DNA of 64,000 nucleotides from positions 1,612,001-1,676,000 of the forward strand of contig OZ243926.1 in NCBI GenBank assembly GCA_965213765.1, read 5' to 3'. The stretch comes from JAJDXO01 sp965213765 (GTDB taxonomy: Bacteria > Pseudomonadota > Alphaproteobacteria > Rhodospirillales > UBA2165). Below are positions 18,840 to 27,513 of this stretch, piece by piece (position 1 is the first letter of the stretch; each line of letters begins with the position of its first letter). A program made the translations under genes and the position numbers. The notes under the pieces were generated by a model, which made no database searches, was not told the DNA's origin, and saw nothing but the letters and a program-made list of their open reading frames with translations.

Positions 18840-20918
18840 GTGGAAGGCACCGCCGAACCAGGACGTGAACTGTTTCAGTCGCTTTCGCCGGCGATGATCG
18901 TTGTTTTCTATGGGGTCGCATTCGCCTCAACCGCGGCATTCGCCTATGGCATCTGGCGACGGGTGCGGAAATATCTCACCGCCAAACCGCCAACCCAATC
19001 AACGCCTCTCAAAGTATGGGCCCGCGCCTGGTCGCTGGTCCAGACCATGGCAGCCCATTCGACCCTGCGGAAACGAAACACGTGGGTTGGCCTTGCCCAC
19101 GCGATGATCTTCTATGGGTTCCTCGCTCTTTTCATCGGTACCACGATCATCTTCATCGATTACGATATCTTGGGGTTGATCTCCGCGGAGCTCCGGTTCT
19201 GGAAGGGCGATTTCTACACATGGTTTTCGCTCGTGTTGGACCTCGCCGGTCTGGCGCTTCTACTCGGGCTCTTGTTCATGGCAGCGCGGCGTTGGATTGC
19301 GAAGCCGGGGCGGCTTGACTACGCCAGACCGGACCGCGAGGAAACAGAATACAGCCGCACGCGTTATCGCCTCGACGATCACATCTTTTTGTGGGGTCTG
19401 GTCATTCTCGCCGCGACCGGATTGCTGCTTGAGGCACTCCGCATCGCCATCGATTTTCCACCCTTCGAGGTTTGGTCCGTCGTTGGATGGAATGTGGCCA
19501 GGGCGTTTGCCGGTCTTGGATTGACCTCTGACGGCGCCGCTCAGGCCCATCCGATGGTCTGGTGGGGTCATGCGATTTTTGCCCTCTCGTTTATCGCCTA
19601 CCTCCCCTATTCGAAGGCAAGCCACATGCTGCTGGCGGCGGCAGGGCTGTTCCTGCGCGACCCCCTCGCCGGGAAACGGTTGCCCGCAATTCCCGAAGGG
19701 GCCGAGCAGATGGGCTATGCGGGTCTCGGCGACTTTTCCCGCAAAGAGCTCCTCAATCTTGACGCCTGCACCAAGTGCGGCCGCTGTCATGCCGCCTGCC
19801 CGGCCGCAGCAAGCGGCGCGCCGCTCTCCCCACGCGATGTGGTTTTGGAGCTGCGTGAGGATGCGGAGAGTGCCCTCGGGCCCCTCACCTTCCTCCGGGA
19901 AACGAAATCAAAAACATTCACAGGCCCCATCGAAGGCTTGGGCCTGAAATCGGAAACCCTGTGGTCCTGTACGACCTGCCTGGCCTGTGTCGATATCTGC
20001 CCCGTGGGGGTCGAGCACGTCCCGATGATCGTCCAGATGCGGCGCACTTTGGTTGAACAAGGCGACATGGACCTGACGGTTCAAAGCACCCTCGAAAACA
20101 TGATGCGGTTCGGCAATTCATTCGGCGCGCCCGAGGCCGATCGCGGCACGTGGACGGAAGACCTCGACTTCGAGGTCAAAGACGCCCGCAACACCCCGGT
20201 CGAGTATCTCTGGTTTGTCGGCGATTTTGCCTCATACGACGCCACCGCGCGCAAAAACACGCAGCTGGCCGCTCGCATTTTTAAAGCCGCGGGCCTTGAC
20301 TTCGGCATTCTGTACGAGGGCGAACGAAACGCCGGCAACGATATCCGCCGTATAGGCGAAGAGGGCCTCTACGAATTTCTGCAAGAACACAACTTGGCGG
20401 CTTTGGAAACCGTCGACTTCAAAACGATCATCACCACCGACCCCCATTCCTACAACACGCTCAAACATGAGTACCCGGATCTGGATGACAAGGTTCGTCA
20501 TTATACAGAGGTCATTGTTGATCTCATTGACGCAGGCGAACTGACGATCAAGACCAAGGTCGCAAAAACCATCACCTACCACGATCCCTGCCACCTGTCG
20601 CGGTATGCAGGCATCACAGAGGCACCGCGGCGTATTCTGACGGCAATCGGGGTCCGTTTGGTTGAGATGGCCCGCCATGGCACGAACTCTTTTTGCTGCG
20701 GTGGCGGTGGCGGGCGCATCTGGATGGCCGAAACCGGGTCAGGCAGTAGGCCCTCCGACCAAAGGCTTGACGAAGCAATGGGCCTTGACGGTGTCGAAGA
20801 GATGATCGTCGCCTGCCCCAAATGTTTGTCGATGTTCAGCGCAGCCCTTGGCGGCCGGAAGGACGCCGCAATCGAAGTCGGGGATCTGCTCGGGTTTTTG
20901 GGCGAGGCAACTCTGTGA
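18840..20918 (+). CDS. Membrane-bound Fe-S ETF:quinone oxidoreductase-like protein (EtfD/HdrD type)
   Basis: A 692-residue protein with a GTG start. The N-terminal 270 residues hold about six membrane segments resembling NarI-type cytochrome b. Then come two 4Fe-4S motifs, CTKCGRCHAACP (~309) and CTTCLACVDICP (~378), and a C-terminal CCG (heterodisulfide-reductase-like) part with HDPCHLSRY (~580), FCCGGGGGR (~617) and ACPKCLSMF (~658). Proteins with this order that sit beside etfBA are thought to carry electrons from reduced ETF to the membrane quinone pool (EtfD in mycobacteria, EMO-type proteins elsewhere). Here it directly follows etfBA. No ordinary ETF-ubiquinone oxidoreductase is in the window. 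Confidence 0.82.
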   Translation: MEGTAEPGRELFQSLSPAMIVVFYGVAFASTAAFAYGIWRRVRKYLTAKPPTQSTPLKVWARAWSLVQTMAAHSTLRKRNTWVGLAHAMIFYGFLALFIGTTIIFIDYDILGLISAELRFWKGDFYTWFSLVLDLAGLALLLGLLFMAARRWIAKPGRLDYARPDREETEYSRTRYRLDDHIFLWGLVILAATGLLLEALRIAIDFPPFEVWSVVGWNVARAFAGLGLTSDGAAQAHPMVWWGHAIFALSFIAYLPYSKASHMLLAAAGLFLRDPLAGKRLPAIPEGAEQMGYAGLGDFSRKELLNLDACTKCGRCHAACPAAASGAPLSPRDVVLELREDAESALGPLTFLRETKSKTFTGPIEGLGLKSETLWSCTTCLACVDICPVGVEHVPMIVQMRRTLVEQGDMDLTVQSTLENMMRFGNSFGAPEADRGTWTEDLDFEVKDARNTPVEYLWFVGDFASYDATARKNTQLAARIFKAAGLDFGILYEGERNAGNDIRRIGEEGLYEFLQEHNLAALETVDFKTIITTDPHSYNTLKHEYPDLDDKVRHYTEVIVDLIDAGELTIKTKVAKTITYHDPCHLSRYAGITEAPRRILTAIGVRLVEMARHGTNSFCCGGGGGRIWMAETGSGSRPSDQRLDEAMGLDGVEEMIVACPKCLSMFSAALGGRKDAAIEVGDLLGFLGEATL

Positions 20919-21013
20919 TAGCCTTGTCCGGAGCTTGGGTCTGAAAGACCCCGCGCCTAGTGCGTTCCACGGTTCCTGTGGGACGTTATACCCAAGGAAG
21001 GAGGGCCGTCCCC

Positions 21014-22720
21014 ATGGCCACGCGCAGCAACAAAATGGACGGCGGTGAAGCCGTCGTCGAAGCGATCCGCAATCTCGGCATCAAGAACCTGATCATGTCA
21101 CCGGGGTCGGAATGGTCGCCGGTCTGGGAGGCATTGACGCGGCAACGGCACGAAAACATTCCGGGTCCGACTTATATGCAGGTCTGGCACGAGAACCTCG
21201 CCGTCAACATCGCCACCGGCTACACCTTCATGACGGGCGAGCCCCAGGCCGTGCTACTTCATGCAGGGGTTGGCCCTTTGCAAGGCATTATGGGTATGCA
21301 TGCGGCCATGCAATCCGAAGTGCCGATGCTGGTGATGGCGGGTGAGTCGATCACGCTGGGCGCTGATCTCGACCTCAAAGTGGAACCGCAATGGTACGGC
21401 GGCGTCAGCCCCGGCGGCATCGACAAACTGGTGTCGAACTCTGTCAAATGGTCCGCCCTCGTCCCAAGCGCGCCGACGCTCTACCGAAGCATAACGCGAG
21501 CCGGCGAAATGGCCCTGCGCGGACCAAAGGGACCGGTGTTCCTTGATGTTCCGATAGAATATATGTTGGAGGATTGGGTGCCGGACCGTGAGCTGTCGGA
21601 GGTTCCGCCACCGTCCCAAACCCAGGCGATTACCGCTGAGCTTGAGCAATTGGTGGCCGAGATCAACGCCGCCAAGAACCCGGTGATCATCACTGAATTC
21701 GCAGGCCGCGTTCAGGGGGCCTTTGAGGCCTTGGCGGCGTTCGCCGATGCCGCCGCGATCCCCGTCTTGGGCGGTCGGACGACGACCTATGGCAACTTCC
21801 CGACCGATCATGACCTCTGGCTTGGCATCGAAACCTATGAGCACCTGGCCGACACCGACCTGGTTCTCCTGATCGGATCGCGCACGCCCTGGTACCCACC
21901 CTCGAATTGCCCAACCCAGGGCAAGATCATCGCCATCGGCGATCATCCTCATAAGGAATGGCTGGTCTATCAGGACATGCAGGCCGACACTTATGTCGAA
22001 GGCGACCTGACCGAGACGTTGAAGGCCGCAACGGCCCTCCTCAACGAAAAAGGACCGTCCGACAGCGTAAAAAAAGAACGCCGCGCCAAATGGACCGCCG
22101 TGCATACGGACTTTATGGGCACGTTGAAAACACAACGCGACGCCGCCGCCGAAACAGGTGAGCTCAACGCCCTCTCGGTCGCCCATGCCGTCGAGGAGGT
22201 AATGCCAGCCGACACGGTGTTTGTGGACGAGACCATCACTCACTTCCTCAAATTCCGCAATCATCTGTCAATGAACCACCCGAACTCGCTCTACAAACAG
22301 ACCGTGAGTGGATTGGGGCAATGTTTGGGGCTCGGCTTGGGGCTCAAAATGGGCGCCCCGGAGCGCCCGGTCGTCGTTTTCGTCGGCGACGGGAGCTTCC
22401 TCTATAACCCAATCACCCAGGCGCTAGGCGCTTCGCGTGATTACAAAATCCCAATCATCATTGTGGTGATGAACAACAACGGCTATCAGGCCATGCTGAA
22501 TGGCCACAAGCTTTACTATTCTGACGGCATGATGAAGGAAACCGACCTCACCTATGGCTTCGACATCGAGTCGCCCGCCTTCGAAGACGTCGGCATCCCG
22601 GTCGGCATCAAGGGCGTCAAGGTGGACGACTATGCCGCCTTCAAAAAAGCGCTCGAAGACGGCAAGGCCGAGAACGAAGCCGGACGCTCGATGATCATCC
22701 ACGCCGTTCTGCCGGAATAG
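21014..22720 (+). CDS. Thiamine-diphosphate-dependent decarboxylase/synthase-like enzyme
   Basis: A 568-residue enzyme of the acetolactate synthase/benzoylformate decarboxylase superfamily. GGAGGG before the ATG at 21014 fixes the start. The N-terminal pyrimidine-binding domain has the activating Glu in VWHENLAVNIATGY (Glu60). The central domain (190-330) resembles the nucleotide-fold domain. The C-terminal diphosphate-binding domain has the TPP motif beginning GDGSFLYNPITQ at ~458 and closing with MNNNGY about 30 residues later. The likely substrate is a 2-oxo acid, such as one made by the neighbouring D-2-hydroxyacid dehydrogenase; that link is inference. It lies 95 bases after the Fe-S protein gene and 8 bases before the aldolase-like gene. 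Confidence 0.85.
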   Translation: MATRSNKMDGGEAVVEAIRNLGIKNLIMSPGSEWSPVWEALTRQRHENIPGPTYMQVWHENLAVNIATGYTFMTGEPQAVLLHAGVGPLQGIMGMHAAMQSEVPMLVMAGESITLGADLDLKVEPQWYGGVSPGGIDKLVSNSVKWSALVPSAPTLYRSITRAGEMALRGPKGPVFLDVPIEYMLEDWVPDRELSEVPPPSQTQAITAELEQLVAEINAAKNPVIITEFAGRVQGAFEALAAFADAAAIPVLGGRTTTYGNFPTDHDLWLGIETYEHLADTDLVLLIGSRTPWYPPSNCPTQGKIIAIGDHPHKEWLVYQDMQADTYVEGDLTETLKAATALLNEKGPSDSVKKERRAKWTAVHTDFMGTLKTQRDAAAETGELNALSVAHAVEEVMPADTVFVDETITHFLKFRNHLSMNHPNSLYKQTVSGLGQCLGLGLGLKMGAPERPVVVFVGDGSFLYNPITQALGASRDYKIPIIIVVMNNNGYQAMLNGHKLYYSDGMMKETDLTYGFDIESPAFEDVGIPVGIKGVKVDDYAAFKKALEDGKAENEAGRSMIIHAVLPE

Positions 22721-22728
22721 GAGCTCCC

Positions 22729-23118
22729 GTGACCGACCTTGAACAAGCCTACCGAGAACTTGCCATCGCCAACCGCATCCTGGCGCGTGAAGATGTGGTC
22801 GATGCCTATGGCCATGTCAGCATTCGGCACCCGGACGATCCGTCACGCTATCTCCTGGCCAGATCGCTGAGCCCGGCCTTGGTAACCCCCGACGACCTCA
22901 TGACCTTCGATCTGGTCGGTGAGCCCATCAATGACAGCCGCCGTCCTTATGGGGAGCGCCCGATCCACGGCGGGATCTATGAAACCCACCCCAATGTGCA
23001 TGCGGTGGTTCACAATCACTCCCACGCGGTCATTCCCTATGGTGTGACCGGCGTGCCCCTTCGCCCGATCGTCCATGTCGGATCGGGCATCGGCCAGACC
23101 ATTCCGATCTGGGACTTT
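22729..23118 (+). pseudogene. Class II aldolase/adducin family protein, 3'-truncated
   Basis: From a GTG at 22729 (GAG ribosome-binding site) the frame reads DVVDAYGHVSIRHPDDPSRY, then RPIHGGIYETHPNVHAVVHN and SHAVIPYGVTGVPLRPIVHV. These are class II aldolase landmarks: the substrate Glu-like position in IHGGIYE and the first metal His pair in HNHSH. The sequence follows the family up to GQTIPIWD (about residue 130) and then enters AT-rich DNA with no similarity, so the third metal ligand and the C-terminal ~100 residues are missing. Probably nonfunctional. Close spacing suggests it once shared a transcript with the TPP enzyme. Confidence 0.75.
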
Positions 23119-23640
23119 TATTGGATAATTATACCATATTTTTTTGTAATTTTCTATTTTAATCTGCAATTTTGATCAGATACATGGTCGACTAAATATC
23201 CTGGAGGGCCCCCGTTTCCTCGGCTCTTATCTCCTGCTTCATTTTTTTGATTTGTTTGGGGGTTAGTGGCTCGGATTCGGCAAAGGCTGCTCTCTTGGCG
23301 CTGGTACGCCTCTTTTGCGCCTGTGGAGTGTCGTACCGTTTCTTTTTTTCATCTGCACGAGCAAATTTGAACTTCTCTGGTCGGATTTCTTGATCTGTCT
23401 TTGCTCTTATCTGGTCAATTTCTATGTCATCAATTTTCATAAAGGTATTTATCTGAAAACTAATAATTTAAACAAAAAGCGCGTGAACTCATTATCGGTA
23501 GGGGGCTTATTCTACCGATGCGCCACACAGGATTCTAATAAACAGACCCACCGGCAGTCATTAATCGATTACCACAAGGGTCCGTTAACGGGAGCAAAGC
23601 GGACCTAAATTTGGGTTTTGTCTAGTGTCTGCTTCTAGCC
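23119..23640. other. AT-rich island with hairpin
   Basis: Base composition drops sharply compared with both sides. Apart from the small minus-strand gene at 23192-23440, it holds a perfect 8-bp hairpin, ATCGGTAG at 23494-23501 pairing with CTACCGAT at 23512-23519, that is not followed by a T tract. The island starts exactly where the aldolase frame breaks and ends at the IS1182 element, so it appears to be foreign DNA. Confidence 0.5.
23192..23440 (-). CDS. Small lysine/glutamate-rich hypothetical protein
   Basis: An 82-residue frame (MKIDDIEIDQIRAKTDQEIR..., C-terminal TPKQIKKMKQEIRAEETGAL) with high Lys, Glu and Arg content, probably helical. No family is recognised. It is AT-rich like the island that holds it, and a possible -10 (TAAATAC) lies a few bases before the ATG, but there is no good ribosome-binding site. 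It may be a real foreign small gene or a chance frame. Confidence 0.35.
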   Translation of the reverse strand: MKIDDIEIDQIRAKTDQEIRPEKFKFARADEKKKRYDTPQAQKRRTSAKRAAFAESEPLTPKQIKKMKQEIRAEETGALQDI

Positions 23641-25215
23641 GAGGCTGTTGAGAAAGTCTTTGTTGTCTCGTTGATGAAGTCGTGATTCGGTCTTTCTGGT
23701 TGATTTCAGGAGGGCATTGGGATGATGGGGGCACGGATTGGTGGGCAAGATCGGCTTTTCTACGAGTTCTGCTTAGACGATATGGTCCCTGCGGATCATC
23801 TGTTGCGCCGGATCGCCGCGGTTTTTGACCTGGACTGGCTGCGCGGCGAACTCGCTCCCTATTACAGTCATACGGGCCGCCCTTCGGTCGATCCCGAGCT
23901 GATGATCCGTATGCTGTTGGTGGGTTACTGCTACGGGATCCGGTCCGAGCGGCGCCTGTGCCAGGAAGTCGAGCTTAATCTCGCCTACCGCTGGTTCTGC
24001 CGGCTGGGATTGGAGGACCGGGTTCCCGATCACTCGACGTTTTCTTTGAACCGTCATGGCCGGTTCCGGGATAGTGATGTGCTGCGCCGGGTGTTTGAGC
24101 ATGTCGTGCACGTCTGCCTGGATGCGGGTTTGATGGGCGGCGAAGGTTTTGCCGTGGATGCCTCGGTGATCGAGGCGGATGCCAGCCGCTTCGCCCGCAT
24201 TGAGGGCGAGATCGATTGGCGCGAAGCGGGTTCGGTCAGCCGGCCGGTTGGCGAATATCTTGCGGCGCTGGACGGCGACACATCGCCGATCAATCCCGAA
24301 CGCAAGCCCCGCGCACTGTCTCCGACCGATCCCGCCGCCGCCTGGACCACGCGGGGGCGCCACAAGGTGATGTTCGGTTACAGTCTCAACTATCTCATCG
24401 ACATGGAGAACGCGGTAATCGTCGATGTGGAAGCGACACCGACGCGCATCTCCAAGGAAGTCGAGGCCGCCGGGACCATGCTGGACCGATGCCGGAACCG
24501 CTTCGGATTGACGCCCAACCACATTGCCGGCGATGTCGCCTATGGAACTGCAAAGCTACTGGACGGGTTGGTTGGACGAGCCATCGAGCCGCACATCCCG
24601 GTATGGGACAGGAGCCGGCGTGACGATGCGACACTGTCCCGCGACGACTTCACCTTCGAGAGCGAAGCCAATGTCTACGTTTGCCCCCAGGGCAAGACAC
24701 TCAAAACCAACAATCGGGTCCATGCCGGCAAGACGCTCTATTACCGGGCCGCAAAGGCGGATTGCAACGCCTGTCCTATAAAATACAAATGCTGTCCCAA
24801 AGCGCCGTCACGCCGCATCTCCAGAGACGTCAACGAGGCCGCCCGCGATCACGCCCGATCCTTGATGGGAAGCGAGGGGTATAACCAATCCGCCCGGAAC
24901 CGCAAGAAAATCGAGAGACTGTTCGGCGAGGCCAAGCGCAATCTGGCCATGGACCGGCTCCGGTTGCGGGGCCTCGCAGGCGCCAAGGACGAGTTCCTGA
25001 TGCTCGCCGCCGTCCAAAACCTGAAGCGACTGGCAAAACTTGCCGCCATTCCGCCGCCGAAACATCGATTTGCCTGACAGATGCGCCAATATCTAAAGAC
25101 CGAAGCCAAAACACAAAACCCGGCGCGGTCGAACACCGCATCGGGACCAAAAAGTCCGTTTCCGATGACAACGGACATCGGAAAACCCCGAATGCTCAGG
25201 TTTATCAACAGCCTC
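23641..25215 (+). mobile_element. Complete IS1182-family insertion sequence
   Basis: Terminal inverted repeats GAGGCTGTTGAGAAA (left) and GAGGCTGTTGATAAA (right, minus strand) bound a 1575-bp element with a single transposase gene. It is flanked by a 4-bp direct repeat AGCC (23637-23640 and 25216-25219). Rejoining the flanks gives CTTCTAGCCAGAAG, an inverted repeat, so the element sits inside a hairpin-forming target. All parts look intact. Confidence 0.85.
23722..25077 (+). CDS. IS1182-family transposase
   Basis: A 451-residue DDE transposase. The N-terminal domain reads FYEFCLDDMVPADHLLRRIA and the DUF772 helix RPSVDPELMIRMLLVGYCYG. The catalytic core has the first Asp in GFAVDASVIEADASR, the second in HIAGDVAYGTAKLL and the Glu in NRKKIERLFGEAKR; a zinc-like cysteine cluster CNACPIKYKCCP lies between them, as is usual in this family. 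An AGGAGGGCATTGGG stretch with GGAGG precedes the ATG. Probably functional. Confidence 0.88.
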   Translation: MMGARIGGQDRLFYEFCLDDMVPADHLLRRIAAVFDLDWLRGELAPYYSHTGRPSVDPELMIRMLLVGYCYGIRSERRLCQEVELNLAYRWFCRLGLEDRVPDHSTFSLNRHGRFRDSDVLRRVFEHVVHVCLDAGLMGGEGFAVDASVIEADASRFARIEGEIDWREAGSVSRPVGEYLAALDGDTSPINPERKPRALSPTDPAAAWTTRGRHKVMFGYSLNYLIDMENAVIVDVEATPTRISKEVEAAGTMLDRCRNRFGLTPNHIAGDVAYGTAKLLDGLVGRAIEPHIPVWDRSRRDDATLSRDDFTFESEANVYVCPQGKTLKTNNRVHAGKTLYYRAAKADCNACPIKYKCCPKAPSRRISRDVNEAARDHARSLMGSEGYNQSARNRKKIERLFGEAKRNLAMDRLRLRGLAGAKDEFLMLAAVQNLKRLAKLAAIPPPKHRFA

Positions 25216-25316
25216 AGCCAGAAGCGGAAGTTGGGCCACGCCTTAAAACCGGACAGCCGTATTACCCAATCTATCAGACAAGTTCCGAATGTGATGCGCG
25301 TCGGCGTATATCTGAC

Positions 25317-26075
25317 CTAGTGGATTGAATCTAACATTTGATGCCCCCGTTTGACGGCGGCGATAATTTTGTCGGGATCGGCGGTCCAGACGAAGGGCTT
25401 GGGGTCATCATTGGTCTCGTCGATGAATCGATTGATGGCGGTTTGCAGGTCGACCACGGATCTGAAGACACCGCGCTTGAGACGGCGTCTGGAGAGCTTG
25501 GCGAAGTATCCCTCGACGGCGTTGAGCCAGGAGCACGAGGTCGGCACGAAGTGGAAGACGAAGCGCGGATGACGGGCGAGCCAGGCGCGCACCTTGGGAT
25601 GCTTGTGGGCGGCATAGTTGTCGAGGATCACGTGCACCATCTTGCCGACTGGCGCCTCACGCTCGACGGCCTTCAAGAAGCGGAGGAATTCCTGGTGACG
25701 GTGGCGCTGCATACAGCGCCCGATCACGGTGCCGTCGAGCACGTTGAGGGCGGCAAACAGGGTGGTGGTACCGTTGCGTTTGTAGTCGTGATGGTTGATC
25801 GCCTCCAGCACCCCGTTCGAGCGCCAGTCGTAAAAGTAGCGCTGGACCGTGGAGGGCGGCGGGAAGTCGTTCGGCAGCATCGCCCACTGACAGCCCGTCG
25901 AGGCCATGTACATGATCGCATCCATGACATTGCGCAACTCCGTCGTCCGCGGCCGGCCTATCTTCTTGCGCGGCGGCATGAACGGCGCGATCAACGCCCA
26001 CTCTCGATCCGTCAGGTCGCTTGCATAGCGGCCACCACGGCGCTCATACTTCGGGCGAGTGATTTCGGTCCACAT
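25317..26075 (-). pseudogene. In-frame hybrid transposase: IS5 N-terminus joined to IS630 C-terminus
   Basis: From the ATG at 26075 (GGAGG site) about 93 residues (MWTEITRPKYERRGGRY... to GVLEAINH) are identical to the IS5-family transposase at 32782. At about 25795 the frame passes, without a stop, into the C-terminal catalytic half of an IS630-family transposase: HDYKRNGTTTLFAALNVLDG, then VILDNYAAHKHPKVRAWL and CSWLNAVEGYFAKLSRRRLK, ending QMLDSIH. The second Asp and the Glu of the IS630 triad are present, but the first Asp of either family is missing, so it is probably inactive. The segment has an IS5 terminal repeat at 26156 and an IS630 terminal repeat at 25318. Confidence 0.8.
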
Positions 26076-26202
26076 GTTGTGCCTCCTCGTTTGCTTTGAC
26101 ACAACCGAGTAAGACACAACCGACTGAAATCACTCAACTAGTTTCGAGTTGAACTCTAAGAGAGCTTGGCGCATTTTGAGCCCTCGAAAGAAGGACAAAT
26201 AG

Positions 26203-26283
26203 AGCCGTAAACGATACACCCCTGAACGGATCATCAGCATGCTTCGCGAAGCCGGGTTCGTCCTGGGTATCCTGAGAAAATAA
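26203..26283 (+). pseudogene. IS3-family OrfA N-terminal fragment (second copy 45526-45606, minus strand)
   Basis: A short frame SRKRYTPERIISMLREAGFV ending ILRK matches the beginning of the helix-turn-helix OrfA of IS3-family elements (KRYTPEQI...LREAE). There is no start codon and no OrfB. It is part of the inverted duplication, so an identical copy is in the right arm. Confidence 0.45.
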
Positions 26284-26491
26284 TTCCAAGTGGCTATCTA
26301 TTGTTCCAGTTAGGCCGGAAAAAACCAGGACTCTTGGACTATTTGTCGTAGGTTTGGGAGGAGTTGTACGCGTAGTTCGGATCGCCGATCATCCCTTCGG
26401 CCTCTTCCGGGGCGAGGAACCTTGACCTGGCTTGAGACCGCCCAGTTGACTCCCGCCGACACCTCGCGCAGGTTTGCCCTGTCGGCAATAC

Positions 26492-26521
26492 CCACCTAAC
26501 GCGTGGCCACCTAACGCGTGG
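26492..26521. repeat. Tandem 15-bp repeat upstream of the lipoprotein gene
   Basis: CCACCTAACGCGTGG occurs twice head to tail at 26492-26506 and 26507-26521, 64 bases before the lipoprotein ATG. Each unit has inverted CCAC/GTGG ends. The mirror copy is at 45288-45317. It could be an operator or a replication slip; nothing more can be said. Confidence 0.55.
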
Positions 26522-26584
26522 ATTGTCTGGCGACCGGCCCGACGTCCGCTTGGGCTGAAAAATCCGTTTTTGTCTGGAGGACGT

Positions 26585-27184
26585 ATGAACAAGTCGATTT
26601 GCAGGGCGGTCGCCCTGATTCTGGCCGCCCCCTTGTTTGTCGGGTGTGCGAGCATCGTCAGCGATGACGATTTGACAACCTATATCGAGACCGACCCCGA
26701 AAAAGCACGTTGCGAATTGCACGGCCAGGACTTTCGGCGGGTCATCGAAACGCCGGACAGCGTGCATCTCACCTCCGATGCCGCTCCCATTACCGTTGCC
26801 TGCAAGGCGGACGGCTATAGGGAAACGGCGGAGGTTCTGGATACGTCGATGGACGGCTGGATTCTCGGAAACATCATCTTCGGCGGCATCATTGGCGTCG
26901 CGGTGGACGCCGCCAGGGGCGCCGGGCAGAATTTCCCTCCGCGCTTCATGGTCGTTCTCGAACCGTCGACCTTCTCCACGGCGGCCGCACGCGACGATTG
27001 GTATGACCGCCGGCGACGTTTGGTGGAAGAGAAGTGGAAGACGGTAATCTCCCAAGCGGAAGGCCAATGCACTGACGACACCGTCGACGATGCCTGTAAA
27101 CGGCAAGTCAAGGAATTGAAGGTCCAGCGGGATGCCGAACTGAAACAGCTTGAGAGCCGGAGAGACCGGGCGCTGGTGAAATAG
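26585..27184 (+). CDS. Lipoprotein of unknown function (left copy)
   Basis: A 199-residue protein with GGAGG before the ATG. The N-terminus MNKSICRAVALILAAPLFVG is followed by Cys, a good signal peptidase II lipobox (LFVGC). The mature part contains a PEGA-like beta region (EKARCELHGQDFRRVIETPD, ITVACKADGYRETAEVLDTS), a glycine-rich hydrophobic hairpin (GNIIFGGIIGVAVDAARGA) and a charged helical tail. This resembles alphaproteobacterial lipoproteins of unassigned role. An identical gene is in the right arm at 44625-45224. Confidence 0.75.
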   Translation: MNKSICRAVALILAAPLFVGCASIVSDDDLTTYIETDPEKARCELHGQDFRRVIETPDSVHLTSDAAPITVACKADGYRETAEVLDTSMDGWILGNIIFGGIIGVAVDAARGAGQNFPPRFMVVLEPSTFSTAAARDDWYDRRRRLVEEKWKTVISQAEGQCTDDTVDDACKRQVKELKVQRDAELKQLESRRDRALVK

Positions 27185-27319
27185 CTTTGCGCAAGGAAGC
27201 CGCGGGGCGCGGCCGTCTCGCCGAATGGCAGCAGCTTTGTTGTGCATGATACCACTGGAAAAATGCAATTCTGAGACGAGTTCGCATTCGCCTGACAGCA
27301 CCCTCTTGGCCGAGATGGC

Positions 27320-27489
27320 TTATTTAAGGGGGCTTTCGCTGAGACGGGCGTTATTTAAACATGTCTCCAGATTCTTTAATAATGGCCGCTCCCTGATTGG
27401 TGCAAGAGGCGCGCCGACGTCCCAGCCCAATTTAAGGCCGCTTACCTTAGCCAGTTCGTTATTAAAGACAAAAGCATATTGCTTAAATA
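27320..27489 (+). promoter_or_regulatory. Cluster of six TTTAA boxes upstream of fic (left copy)
   Basis: Within 170 bases lie TTATTTAA (27320-27327), TTATTTAA (27351-27358), TTTAATAA (27375-27382), AATTTAAG (27429-27436), TTATTAAA (27459-27466) and CTTAAATA (27482-27489), spaced at about 24-54 bases in otherwise GC-rich DNA. They end 25 bases before the fic start. They may be repressor sites or AT-rich curved DNA. The same set is at 44320-44489 in the right arm. Confidence 0.4.
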
Positions 27490-27513
27490 GTGGGCCGATG
27501 CCATGATCATGCC

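Noticed and set aside
23490..23560. Possible degenerate tRNA on the minus strand in the AT-rich island
   Set aside because: TGGCGCATCGG resembles a D-arm box, but no D stem, T arm or acceptor stem can be paired; only an 8-bp hairpin is supported.
26339..27301. A 320-codon minus-strand frame across the lipoprotein gene (and its mirror at 44508-45470)
   Set aside because: It is antisense to a gene with a good ribosome-binding site and lipobox, and has no conserved pattern.
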